Assembly: GCA_016937975.1 (NCBI GenBank)
Contig: JAFGVN010000002.1
Coordinates: 20,915 to 84,914 of the forward strand
DNA: 64,000 nt
Direction: 5' to 3'
DNA from: Clostridia bacterium
GTDB lineage: Bacteria; Bacillota; Clostridia; Peptostreptococcales; Acidaminobacteraceae
Made by a program: the position numbers and the translations under genes. Within the stretch, counting starts at the first letter, position 1, and every line of letters starts with the position of its first letter. Of this stretch, positions 25,831 through 34,727 are shown piece by piece. The notes beneath the pieces are model-generated. The model was not told the origin of the DNA, ran no database searches, and saw only the letters and a list, made by a program, of their open reading frames with translations.

Positions 25831-27519
25831 TTAATACTTGTCAAACTCATCATCACTTAAGGCAATTCTTTTTCGATCAATTTGCTTATTCTTTAATGTG
25901 GGTTTGACAGGTTCATCATAATGATGTGGTTCACGATTTACTTTTTCTTTATAATCAAATTTATTGGTATCTCTTTTTAACTTAAAAGTAGCCACTTGTG
26001 ATTTTAACATGTTCGATTGTCCTGAAAGTTCTTCACTAGCAGCAGCTGTTTCTTCAGCAGTAGCACTAGTCGTTTGAACTACATCTGAAATTTGATTAAG
26101 TCCTTGATTAATTTGATCCACACCTTGAGATTGCTCATTTGAAGCAGCTGAGATATCTCCCACCAAATCAGTTACCTCAGATACACCTTCAACAATCTTT
26201 GACAAAGCTTCTGCAGTACGCTTTGCTATAGTTGTACCATCATTAACTTTCTTCATTGAACCTTCTATCATGGCAGTTGTTTCTTTTGCTGCATTTGCAG
26301 ATCTTGCAGCTAGATTTCTTACTTCCTCAGCAACAACGGCAAAGCCTTTACCATGTTGTCCAGCTCTTGCAGCTTCAACAGCAGCGTTTAGTGCTAAAAT
26401 ATTAGTTTGGAATGCAATATCATCAATCACTTTAATGATTTTTGAAATATTGTTAGAAGATTCATTGATATCCTCCATGGCAGCAAGCATTTCAGTCATT
26501 TGAGTATTACCTTCTTCTGCATTGCTATAAGCTGTTTCAGCCAACTGTTTAGCTTTAATGGCACCTTCTGCATTAATTTTAATCTGAGAGGCTATTTCCT
26601 CAATGGAAGCGCTTAATTCTTCGATAGAACTTGCTTGCTCTGTCGCACCTTGTGATAAAGACATGCTAGAATCAGATAGTTGGCTTGAACCTGCAGCTAC
26701 TTGTTCTGATGCACTACTGATTCTTGATATGACATCATTCATATTCTCAGACATTTTTTTAAACGCTTCTGCAAGCTGACCCACTTCATCTTTCGACACA
26801 TAAGTCACTTTAATATTCAAATCGCCATCTGCTATTTTTTCTGCTGCACCAACCATTTCATTCAATGGCTTGCTTATAATTCTTGAGATGTAGTATCCCA
26901 AACCAATGGCAGCAATCACTGCAAAACTAATCACAATAATCATGGTTGTATTTGCTTGTGTAGCCATATGGTTGTTATCTTCTGCTTTTAATTCCGCATC
27001 AGTTACCTTCATGGATACCAACTGATCAATGGCATCTTTTTCTGCATCCGCTGCAATACGCATTTCACCTTTAATCATGGTGTAAGCTGCATCATCATCA
27101 TTTACAATACATAAATCATAAAAGCTAGGAAGCATCGCTCCAAAAGTTTTTCTTGTATCCATAAAATCTGAAAAAGCATCCTTCATTTCCTGAGATATGG
27201 CTTTTTCTTCAAAAGATTCAGATAGAACATTTAACTCTTCAATAATTTCTGAAATGTTATTGTACATTGCATTAATATTGTCCTTGTCATCTTCCAAGAT
27301 CATATCGCGAGTATTCACACGGACACGCTGAAATAATTTGGCCATTTCAGCTGCCTCTGCAATAGGTACTGTCATATTTTGATAAAGTATATCCCCATTT
27401 TCGTTGATATTTCCTATGTTTGTGATGCCAATTACACCTACTACGCCCGATAATAAAGCGACAATAATAAAACCGGTTATTAATTTTGTAGTAATTTTCA
27501 TATTAAGTAAAAATTTCAT
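25831..27519 (-). CDS. Methyl-accepting chemotaxis protein
   Basis: 562-residue transmembrane chemoreceptor. TM1 is at about 8-29, then a four-helix-bundle sensor domain of about 160 residues, TM2 at about 190-212, HAMP at about 213-265, and a long signalling coiled coil whose highly conserved tip contains [21 protein letters not shown]. The ATG at 27519 follows GGGGAGA by 8 nt; the longer frame from 27594 lacks support. There is no C-terminal NWETF-like tether. It is monocistronic. The ligand is unknown, and no che genes are in the window. Confidence 0.93.
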   Translation of the reverse strand: MKFLLNMKITTKLITGFIIVALLSGVVGVIGITNIGNINENGDILYQNMTVPIAEAAEMAKLFQRVRVNTRDMILEDDKDNINAMYNNISEIIEELNVLSESFEEKAISQEMKDAFSDFMDTRKTFGAMLPSFYDLCIVNDDDAAYTMIKGEMRIAADAEKDAIDQLVSMKVTDAELKAEDNNHMATQANTTMIIVISFAVIAAIGLGYYISRIISKPLNEMVGAAEKIADGDLNIKVTYVSKDEVGQLAEAFKKMSENMNDVISRISSASEQVAAGSSQLSDSSMSLSQGATEQASSIEELSASIEEIASQIKINAEGAIKAKQLAETAYSNAEEGNTQMTEMLAAMEDINESSNNISKIIKVIDDIAFQTNILALNAAVEAARAGQHGKGFAVVAEEVRNLAARSANAAKETTAMIEGSMKKVNDGTTIAKRTAEALSKIVEGVSEVTDLVGDISAASNEQSQGVDQINQGLNQISDVVQTTSATAEETAAASEELSGQSNMLKSQVATFKLKRDTNKFDYKEKVNREPHHYDEPVKPTLKNKQIDRKRIALSDDEFDKY

Positions 27520-27732
27520 ACTGGCTATCTCCCCTTTGTTCATATAAATTAGTTTCATGTAAATCTTTAATCTATCTACCCCTACTTTACCCATATAAAC
27601 AATTCGACAAAAAAATCATACAAATAAGCGCTTTTGTTATTATTACACTTTCTTATTGAATATAATTTTGAATTAAATCGGTAACATCTGAAATTACATT
27701 TTCTCATAATGTGAATTTACAGCTTTAAAATC

Positions 27733-27765
27733 AAAAAAAAAAGACATAAGCGTTGCATATATCTT
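27733..27765 (-). terminator. Terminator of the MATE exporter gene
   Basis: Minus-strand AAGATATA...TATGTCTT (8-bp stem, one G-U, with an inner GC pair) followed by eight or more T; it overlaps the stop codon. Confidence 0.8.
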
Positions 27766-29134
27766 AAGCTGCTAATTTTCTTTTTTTCTTGATCACGGGT
27801 TGTTTCCATCTTCCTGTTAAATACAATCCAAGACCAACAAAAACAATAATTATATTTGATAAGATCATTGCATACCAAATGTACTTTGAATTATGCATAT
27901 TGAAGTAATCCAAAAGTAAAATCATTGGAATTCTCAATAACCATAATCGCCCCATATTAATAAACATCGCTGAAATTGTATGACCAGAGCCTTGGAACAA
28001 ACCATTAATACAGTTGAAGAACCCAAACAACGGTATGGTAATTAAAATCATTTTCAAATAGTAACTACCTTCAGAGATAATATATGCATCATCCGTAAAT
28101 AAACCAACAAGCTGATCTGTAAAGAAATACATCACAATAGCACCAATACTCATAATAATAGACGCCAGGCCTACACTTGTTAAGAAAGCCTTATTGGCTC
28201 TTTTTATATTCCCTGCACCAATATTTTGCCCGATGATTGTTGAAAGTGCACCGGCTATACCCATTGCTGGCATGAAAATCAGTGAACTAATCCTATTGCC
28301 GATTGCAAATGCAGCTACAATGGATTGCCCATAACTAATGATGAAACTATTCATCACGGCAAAACCCATAGCTGTGGTCGCCTGGCCAAAAGCTGCAGGC
28401 ATCCCAACGGATATAATTTGCTCCAAATAGTGTTTATTGATTTTCAAATCTTTAAATTGTAACTTCAAAGTATTGTGTTTTTTTGAGAAAAGCAAATATA
28501 AAGCTACAATGTTAAAAACACCTCTCGATAAAACAGTAGCAATTGCAGCACCAGCAATACCCATATCAAATACAAAGATAAACAAAGGGTCCAGTGCAAT
28601 GTTTAAAAAAACAGAAAGAGAACTGATGACCATTGGTAAAAAAGTATTCCCTTCACCTTGCTTAATACCATTAAAGGCAAATGTAATAAACATGGTCGGA
28701 GTACCTAAAAACATGATTCTTAGAAAGGATGTTGCATATTTCAACAAATCTCCTTCTGCATTCATGAGTTTCAAAACAGATTCTGCAGAAAAATACCCTA
28801 CAATGGCGACGGCAACAGATGCAATCATCGATGCCGTGAGTAATTGTCCTGCTATCTTTCTGGCATCTCTTCGATCATTTGCTCCAATGTATTGAGAAAT
28901 GAGAGCAATACCTCCAATTGATAATCCTGCACCTAAACTTATTAGAAGAAAGATTAAAGGAAAAGTAATTTGCATAGCTGCCATTTGTGCTGTACCAAGT
29001 TTTGAAACAAAAAAAGTATCTGTTAAATTATAAAATGTCTGAATTAAGTTACTGGCCATAATTGGTAATGCTAAAGTAAGGATAGCTTTTGCAATATTGC
29101 CTCTTAAAATCATTTCTGAACGATCTTTACTCAT
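27764..29134 (-). CDS. MATE family efflux transporter
   Basis: 456-residue exporter with 12 helices in two homologous halves, beginning GNIAKAILTLALPIMASNLIQ, with QGEGNTFLPM and GQATTAMGFAVMNS in the loops. It belongs to the DinF/NorM-like superfamily, which uses Na+ or H+ gradients to expel cationic drugs or metabolites. The ATG at 29134 has GAGG about 5 nt upstream; the first eight residues of the longer frame are not needed. It stands alone between a terminator and a good promoter. Substrate not predictable. Confidence 0.9.
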   Translation of the reverse strand: MSKDRSEMILRGNIAKAILTLALPIMASNLIQTFYNLTDTFFVSKLGTAQMAAMQITFPLIFLLISLGAGLSIGGIALISQYIGANDRRDARKIAGQLLTASMIASVAVAIVGYFSAESVLKLMNAEGDLLKYATSFLRIMFLGTPTMFITFAFNGIKQGEGNTFLPMVISSLSVFLNIALDPLFIFVFDMGIAGAAIATVLSRGVFNIVALYLLFSKKHNTLKLQFKDLKINKHYLEQIISVGMPAAFGQATTAMGFAVMNSFIISYGQSIVAAFAIGNRISSLIFMPAMGIAGALSTIIGQNIGAGNIKRANKAFLTSVGLASIIMSIGAIVMYFFTDQLVGLFTDDAYIISEGSYYLKMILITIPLFGFFNCINGLFQGSGHTISAMFINMGRLWLLRIPMILLLDYFNMHNSKYIWYAMILSNIIIVFVGLGLYLTGRWKQPVIKKKRKLAA

Positions 29135-29172
29135 AATTACCTCACAATTCATTCGCATATCGAAACATATTT

Positions 29173-29201
29173 ATCATACCATTTTTATGGATTTCTGTCT
29201 A
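29173..29201 (-). promoter_or_regulatory. Sigma-A promoter of the MATE exporter
   Basis: Minus-strand TAGACA (29201-29196), a 17-bp spacer, TATGAT (29178-29173). Each box matches the consensus at five of six positions. It is 38 bp upstream of the start codon. Confidence 0.7.
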
Positions 29202-29556
29202 ATTTACAATTTGTTATTATTTTCTTTTGCATAGGTACCAATAGATAGTCTCTCATTAATCTTTTGAGTAACTACTTTCAGATTTTCTAGATTTCTTTTT
29301 TTTACATAACAAAAGGTTATCTTAAATGAAATAAAAAAATAATTGTCCTTCTAACACGCACACTGTTGTGTATTTGACAGACAAACAAACCTGAGATTTC
29401 AAAAAAAAATCCACAAAGAACCTTGTATTTTTCTGATTTTTTTTCTCCAACCTTTGTGAGTACTTTATAAATTTATCAAATATTCAAAATATGAATTCCC
29501 TTCTGATGAAAATGTGTATATAATTCTACTCAAATCAAAATTTCAGGAGGTTTCAC
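29202..29556. other. Intergenic region between divergent MATE and symporter genes
   Basis: No gene is supported. A TATATAAT box at 29517-29524 is a -10 candidate for the symporter, but its -35 is poor. A CACAAAG/CTTTGTG inverted pair flanks a T-rich stretch around 29411-29459. AGGAGG at 29545-29550 is the symporter's ribosome site. Confidence 0.5.
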
Positions 29557-30747
29557 ATGGAAAAGAAATTAAATTTACTCCCAAAACTGATCTTGGGAAT
29601 TATTCTAGGTATTGCTGTTGGATTGTTATCCAAATCACTCAACTTTAATATACTCGTTCGATTAATGAGTACCTTCAGTGGGATCTTCGGGAGTTTTTTA
29701 AAATTTGTTATCCCTTTGATTATTATTGCATTTGTTGCACCCGGTATTGCTGATCTAGGTAAGAATGCAGGTAAAATGCTTGGATTAACAACCATCTTAG
29801 CATATACTTCTGCAGTGATTGCAGGTTTTGCTGCTTTCTTCTTCGGTCAAATGATTTTACCAAGTATTATTCAAGCAGGTACTCTTGGTGAAACCAGTAA
29901 CTTTGATGTTTCACCTTATTTTTCAATTGATATGGGCGCAGTCATGGGCGTAATGACTGCTTTAGTCCTTGCCTTCTTATTAGGTATAGGTTCTGCTTCC
30001 ATTAAAAGTAGAAATTTGATACAAGTGATTCATGACTTCAAATCCATTATGGTCCTTACTGTACAGAAAGTTTTAATACCGCTTTTACCGATTCACATCG
30101 CAGGGATCTTTGCAAAAATATCTGCAACAGGTGAAATATTTAAAACCATGAAAGCTTTCTCATCAGTCTTTATCATGATTCTAGTCATACAGGCATCATA
30201 TATTATTTGCCAGTATCTTGTGGCATGGCTCGTAAGTGGTAAGAATCCAGTTAAAGCAATAAAAAACATGTTGCCAGCATATTTTACAGCTTTGGGCACA
30301 CAGTCTAGTGCTGCAACCATTGCAGTTACATTATCTTCAGCAAGAAAAAATGATATTGAAGATGATGTTGTAGACCTGGTCATTCCCCTAGGAGCAACGA
30401 TTCATTTGGCTGGTGATACTATTACTTTAGTACTTGCAGCAATGGGTGTCATGCTTTTAAATGGTAGTACACCTACTCTTGCTTTAATGGCACCATATAT
30501 CTTTATGTTAGGCATCACGATGGTTGCTGCTCCTGGTATTCCAGGTGGTGGTGTAATGGCAGCCCTCGGTTTATTGGAGACGATGTTGGGATTTGGTGTT
30601 TCTCAACAATCATTGATGATTGCCCTTCACTTTGCTCAAGACAGTTTTGGTACTGCCACTAACGTTACAGGTGATGGTGCTATTGCTATCATTATTGATT
30701 CCATTTATAAAAAAATCAACCCTTCTAAACAAGAAAAGCTAGATTAA
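29557..30747 (+). CDS. Dicarboxylate/amino acid:cation (DAACS) symporter, probably neutral-substrate type
   Basis: 396-residue secondary transporter of the GltP/GltPh fold with eight helices and two hairpins. HP1 carries GTQSSAATIAV in place of the SSSSTLP serine-rich tip. Helix 8 has DSFGTATNVTGD, where the family has DxxRTxxNVxGD. The Arg that binds the side-chain carboxylate of aspartate/glutamate is Gly365 here, so a neutral amino acid or other substrate is more likely. Na+ coupling is expected. AGGAGG lies 6 nt before the ATG. Monocistronic, with its own terminator. Confidence 0.88.
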   Translation: MEKKLNLLPKLILGIILGIAVGLLSKSLNFNILVRLMSTFSGIFGSFLKFVIPLIIIAFVAPGIADLGKNAGKMLGLTTILAYTSAVIAGFAAFFFGQMILPSIIQAGTLGETSNFDVSPYFSIDMGAVMGVMTALVLAFLLGIGSASIKSRNLIQVIHDFKSIMVLTVQKVLIPLLPIHIAGIFAKISATGEIFKTMKAFSSVFIMILVIQASYIICQYLVAWLVSGKNPVKAIKNMLPAYFTALGTQSSAATIAVTLSSARKNDIEDDVVDLVIPLGATIHLAGDTITLVLAAMGVMLLNGSTPTLALMAPYIFMLGITMVAAPGIPGGGVMAALGLLETMLGFGVSQQSLMIALHFAQDSFGTATNVTGDGAIAIIIDSIYKKINPSKQEKLD

Positions 30748-30770
30748 GTCAGTTGACTTTTCTAGCTTTT
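30734..30770 (+). terminator. Terminator of the symporter gene
   Basis: AAAAGCTAGA pairs with TCTAGCTTTT (10 bp), and an inner AAGTC/GACTT stem extends it; the stem overlaps the stop codon and runs into a T-rich tract. Confidence 0.85.
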
Positions 30771-30849
30771 GTAATATTTTCATCTTCATTTTCATAATCA
30801 ATATAGGAAACCAGTGGTAATATCTTCATGTTTATATTCATAACCGAAG

Positions 30850-31011
30850 ATGCATTTTACTCATGAAAAACATAAAGCCAAAATACCAGAAGAGCTTTCA
30901 AATATGAGTAACTCAAATATTTTAGTCGAGATACTTAATAATTATATTCACCAATTTGATACAATTATAAAGGCAACTGAAACTACCTTCATTACCCATG
31001 ACGCTGCCTAA
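30850..31011 (+). pseudogene. Possible remnant reading frame of 53 codons
   Basis: ATG to TAA frame with protein-like composition (AKIPEELSNMSNSNILVEIL, then IIKATETTF) but no ribosome-binding site and no recognisable family. It could be the surviving end of a lost gene or a chance frame in AT-rich DNA. Recorded because it is the only such stretch in this region. Confidence 0.2.
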
Positions 31012-31217
31012 ATGATATATTGAAGAAATGTTTTATTGCAATAAGTTTACTCCATATTGAAAGACTTTTAGAAATAGAAGCATCATCCAACCTTTAGCTC
31101 TCATACCTCTTTGTCACCACATAAAAGTGCTGTCAAAACCTTTTTCATTTACGCAAACTGAATAAAATTGGCTGTCACTTGTCTCAATAAGCGCTCAAAA
31201 TCAATTATAACACTGAT

Positions 31218-31255
31218 TAAAAAAGGACCAGGAGATCCATGTAAAATCCTGGTCT
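31218..31255 (-). terminator. Orphan terminator, minus orientation
   Basis: Minus-strand GACCAGGA...TCCTGGTC (8-bp stem, 13-nt loop) followed by a run of seven T at 31224-31218. No minus-strand gene exists between this hairpin and the element at 31739, so the transcription unit it served is missing. Confidence 0.6.
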
Positions 31256-31559
31256 TGTGTTTATTTTAAATTATATGCATCAGAAAGCCCTGACACTTTA
31301 TTGAGTTCCATAAATTTAAATGTAAATACTGCTTAGATTTGAAACTAGATTTCCTCAATACAAAATACTTTTTAAACTAAACAAACAGGCTTTAATACAA
31401 AATACAAGATAAGCATGAGATTCCAGTATCTATCTTAATATAAATGGATATAAAGCGCAATTGAATATTCCGGGACATTTTGAACCTCTGTTCCGATATA
31501 CGACCCCATGTGAATGAAAGTTGTCTGGCAAAGTAGTTATTCCGACTATAAATAATAAA

Positions 31560-31596
31560 ATAAGCCCTTCCTATATGATGTTATGGAAGGGCTTAT
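31560..31596. terminator. Perfect 12-bp hairpin, possibly the original glmS terminator
   Basis: ATAAGCCCTTCC and its exact complement flank a 13-nt loop. The minus strand continues TTTATTATTTAT and the plus strand CTTTTGTT. Without the mobile element it would lie about 90-100 bp downstream of the glmS stop codon on the same strand, so it may be the ancestral glmS terminator. Confidence 0.55.
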
Positions 31597-31738
31597 CTTT
31601 TGTTACAGATCATATCTTATTCGTAATATTTATCAATATAATTGTTTTCGATTGTGTAACAACCTCAAAGGTATCTTGTCTTTTCCTAAAACAACTTGTT
31701 TTTTCCCAAGGCTAATTGTATAATCCCAAAGTTATCTT

Positions 31739-31885
31739 TGTAGAACTGTAAAAAAGTCTAAAACAAATAGACCCTTCAAATCCGCATAAGTTAGTTTAAT
31801 AGAATAATCATTTCTGTAAAAAAGTCTGAAACTTTCTACTGATTTTATCTTCTGATTTCGGGGTGTCGGTAAAAAAGTCCGAAAC
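31739..31885. repeat. Left end of the Tn7-like element: three TnsB-type sites
   Basis: Same-orientation 19-bp repeats at 31746-31764 (CTGTAAAAAAGTCTAAAAC), 31814-31832 (CTGTAAAAAAGTCTGAAAC) and 31867-31885 (CGGTAAAAAAGTCCGAAAC), spaced 68 and 53 bp. Three separated sites is the Tn7 left-end plan. The terminal heptamer is TGTAGAA. Confidence 0.85.
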
Positions 31886-31896
31886 TTTTTATCCTA

Positions 31897-32250
31897 CTAC
31901 TTTTTAATCAATAATATGACAATAATCAACAGTAGCAACACTACAACTGAAAAAAACATTATTTGAAGCATGAAAGCATTGTTCAAAACAACATCCTTCT
32001 CACTTTCTTCATCTTTAAACTTTTCTTCAAGTTCATCTAATTTAGCATCTCTTTTATTTTTAAAATCTTCAAACGGAATACCTTCTACAACACCACCATC
32101 AATTATATCATCAATGTTGTTTTCTTTATAAAAGATATCATCATTGTTGGTTGTATCAGTAGTTGTGTCAGTAGTGTCTGTTGCAAATACAGTTATGCTA
32201 AAAGACATCATCAAAATAAGTATCATAATAATAGATAGTATTTTTTTCAT
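31897..32250 (-). CDS. Small secreted/membrane protein in the Tn7-like element
   Basis: 117-residue protein I do not recognise. It has a signal peptide (KKILSIIMILILMMSFSITVF), a Thr/Asp-rich stretch (TDTTDTTTDTTNNDD), a charged helical segment likely to form a short coiled coil, and a C-terminal membrane helix (about 94-115) ending in KK. The ATG at 32250 follows GGGAGG by 8 nt. It starts only about 12 bp inside the last left-end repeat. A partner role for the neighbouring membrane-bound PIN protein is possible, but it may be independent cargo. Confidence 0.6.
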   Translation of the reverse strand: MKKILSIIMILILMMSFSITVFATDTTDTTTDTTNNDDIFYKENNIDDIIDGGVVEGIPFEDFKNKRDAKLDELEEKFKDEESEKDVVLNNAFMLQIMFFSVVVLLLLIIVILLIKK

Positions 32251-32450
32251 TTTTTCCACCTCCCTCTAATCACAGTATGCACGATGTAGGCCAATGATAT
32301 AAGCTTGTTGTAGATACTGGCAAACTCATTCTAATGTATTTTAGATATGAAGATAGCGGAGGAATGAAATTCGATAGTAAAAGCGAAAACCAGAGAGCAT
32401 GAAATTTAAAATAGTAGCTGTGACTAAAATTTACACAGTATAAATCCAAA
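32251..32450. other. Intergenic segment inside the element
   Basis: About 200 bp with no supported gene; the short minus frame here lacks a ribosome site. It carries the promoter region of the small membrane protein and ends at the terminator of the PIN gene. Confidence 0.4.
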
Positions 32451-32477
32451 GAAACCACAAGAATGTCTTGCGGTTTC
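32451..32477 (-). terminator. Terminator of the PIN-domain gene
   Basis: Minus-strand GAAACCGCAAGA-CAT-TCTTGTGGTTTC gives a 12-bp stem (one G-U) followed by TTTGGATTT; the T tract is short. Confidence 0.7.
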
Positions 32478-32523
32478 TATAATTAAATACATATTATTAT
32501 TTCAGGTTAATCCATAGAAACGA

Positions 32524-34542
32524 TTAATTTGCTTTCCTTATGTTTTCTATCTCTTTTGGAGTAATTTCCATTAATAACATTTCTTGCCTTAATGACTTCT
32601 TTGAGATTGAATTAACAACTTTTTTTATCGAAAGAATGAATATCGGAAAAACAATCAACGAAATAATATCATCTAATATAGTTCCTTTTGCAGTGAAGGT
32701 TATGCTTTTATTTCCTGTATCATTTGTTACAAAACTCATCACGCTTAAAATGTACTTAATATCAATAAATCCTGTTAATAGCATTAATGAACCCCAAATT
32801 AAAAAGTCAGTCTTCCGTTTTGATTTTAAAGAATCATATTTCGCTTTAATGACTTCAATTCTTTTTAACTCATCACGTAATTTCAATTTGTCAATTTCTT
32901 TGCTATGCTCATCTTTAGTTTTACTAAGCTCGTCTTTTGTCTTGCTTAACTCACCTTCAATTAGTTCAATTTTAACATTCTGTTTTTCAAGTAGTTGCTC
33001 AATATATATTGGAACTTGATTTTCAACATATTCCTTTTTATCGTCTATTGACTCAAGCTTATTAATATTTTCATATTCACTTTCAATAATAATATTAAAT
33101 AAGTCCTCTTCCTTCTCAACAGTTTCAGCATATGAAGATATAACACTTAAAGTTGCCATAACTGAATCAAAATCTCTTTTTTCTTCAATATATACATTAC
33201 GTATAAAACTCACAAATGATTTGTAATCGTCACTTGTTCTGGTTCCAAACTTAAGTATAATGCTTAACCAATTACTTGGATACATAGCTACTGGGTACTC
33301 GTCAAGAGTAACAACTTCCCAATTAATTAATTGCTTATCGGAGGTCAAAAAAAACTCTTTTAAAGACCTGAAGTTATTACCTTGACCTTCACGTAACTTA
33401 TGTATATAAGCAATATTTATTGCATCGGGGCGTATTTCAATTTCTCGTTGTCTTTTATAACCCGCTAAAGACTTTGAAAAACGGTCAATTGTTGTACGTT
33501 GTCCATCTTTAGCCAAAGTATCAAAATCTACTTCATCAACTTCAATTTTATATTCTCTTATCAGTGATTCATATTTTGCCTTTATTCTTGCTTCATATAC
33601 TTTAATATTTCCACCATTAGAATCATAAAAATTTTTTACGATTGCGTCACTTATTGGTTTTGTATATTTAATTTTTTTACTAATTCCACTAACCTTGTGT
33701 AAATGTCTATTTATTGATTCGAAAAATTCCTTTTGACTTGCATATGATATTTTTAATTTTTGCCCTGTTTCATTACAACGTCTTAATAAATTCTCAACTT
33801 TTCGTTGCCTGTCTAATCCGTTAATACCAAGTAATCGATATATGATATTTGTATCAAGATACAATGTTTTCTTTAAAATGTTTGGTTCTTGATTTTTCAA
33901 ATCAATATGACCGTTTAAAATAACAAACTCTAATGCAAGACTACCTATATCAAATATAGCTTTATTCTTATTGTCATCATCATAATCAAGAAAATCATTA
34001 ATAATTTTTCTCTTATTGTTGTCTATATCTAAGTCTTCTAAAACTTCTTCTCGCTCCATTTTTAAGTCGAACATTGCAGAACTTTTTTCCATATTTTGCA
34101 CATATATTGAATAAAGAAAATTTTCTATAAGAATGACAAACTCTTCTTCTGTCATTTCTGATTGTAGTTTTTCATTACCAAAATAATACTCATTTATAAA
34201 CTTGTATATAGAGCCATTTTGTTCTCTATCAACAATTAACTGATATCTAACATCTCTTAGTTTTACCATTGCATTACATGATTCAGGATGGCTAAAATTG
34301 CAACTACCTTTTGTAAATTCAAAGTATTTGTCTTGGCGTACAACAGACCTTACTTCATCAATATGTATTCCAATGTCGAACATGTCATTGATTAATGTAG
34401 GCAACATAGAACATTTTTCTGATTTATTATCAGTTAAAGCAAAATATGATTCAACAATTTTTCTTATCGTAGTTTCTCTCTTAAAAGCAGGATTATCATT
34501 ATCATATAATAAAGCACCAAGTCTAAATTGATTTTTGTTCAT
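32524..34542 (-). CDS. PIN-like nuclease with coiled coil and two membrane helices (element cargo)
   Basis: 672-residue protein. A PIN-like fold is suggested by LYLDTNIIYRLLG (Asp230, Asn232), a conserved acid region SQKEFFE (Glu272/275), Asp373 in RPDAIN and FFLTSDKQL (Asp402), the usual acidic positions of PIN ribonucleases. Residues 1-215 are helical and unfamiliar. Residues about 510-575 form a coiled coil with a direct ELSKTKDELSKTKD repeat, and helices at about 580-600 and 622-641 would anchor it to the membrane. The ATG at 34542 has a weak GAGGGGG site. It is the main cargo of the Tn7-like element, and a role in defence is inferred from context, not shown. Confidence 0.6.
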   Translation of the reverse strand: MNKNQFRLGALLYDNDNPAFKRETTIRKIVESYFALTDNKSEKCSMLPTLINDMFDIGIHIDEVRSVVRQDKYFEFTKGSCNFSHPESCNAMVKLRDVRYQLIVDREQNGSIYKFINEYYFGNEKLQSEMTEEEFVILIENFLYSIYVQNMEKSSAMFDLKMEREEVLEDLDIDNNKRKIINDFLDYDDDNKNKAIFDIGSLALEFVILNGHIDLKNQEPNILKKTLYLDTNIIYRLLGINGLDRQRKVENLLRRCNETGQKLKISYASQKEFFESINRHLHKVSGISKKIKYTKPISDAIVKNFYDSNGGNIKVYEARIKAKYESLIREYKIEVDEVDFDTLAKDGQRTTIDRFSKSLAGYKRQREIEIRPDAINIAYIHKLREGQGNNFRSLKEFFLTSDKQLINWEVVTLDEYPVAMYPSNWLSIILKFGTRTSDDYKSFVSFIRNVYIEEKRDFDSVMATLSVISSYAETVEKEEDLFNIIIESEYENINKLESIDDKKEYVENQVPIYIEQLLEKQNVKIELIEGELSKTKDELSKTKDEHSKEIDKLKLRDELKRIEVIKAKYDSLKSKRKTDFLIWGSLMLLTGFIDIKYILSVMSFVTNDTGNKSITFTAKGTILDDIISLIVFPIFILSIKKVVNSISKKSLRQEMLLMEITPKEIENIRKAN

Positions 34543-34727
34543 TGTTTCCCCCTCAAATATTTTAAATTTTATTTCTTTATTATTAATTTAACATAAAAAC
34601 ATATCCAACAACAATCAATTGGCAAATATAAAAAGATATTGGTAAAAAAGGTCGCAATATCACCTCAATGATATATTCGGCCTATTAGCAACTTTGATAT
34701 ATGCAAAGAAGTTGATTTTATAACAAA

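Larger units (their letters stand above)
30771..31738. other. Gene-poor stretch beside the Tn7-like element
   Basis: About 970 bp with no convincing gene. It holds a short 53-codon frame (30850-31011, +), two strong hairpins at 31218-31255 and 31560-31596, and otherwise AT-rich sequence with many stops on both strands. It lies on the far side of the mobile element from glmS, so its right part is the original downstream flank of glmS. I read it as decayed DNA. Confidence 0.5.

Noticed and set aside
28437..28895. 152-codon plus-strand frame opposite the MATE gene
   Set aside because: Antisense shadow of a clear MATE transporter without a ribosome site.
31521..31715. 64-codon plus-strand frame near the Tn7-like left end
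   Set aside because: It spans a perfect terminator hairpin, lacks a ribosome site and has no protein-like features.
32270..32458. 62-codon minus frame inside the element
   Set aside because: No ribosome site, runs into the PIN-gene terminator; composition is that of chance AT-rich DNA.
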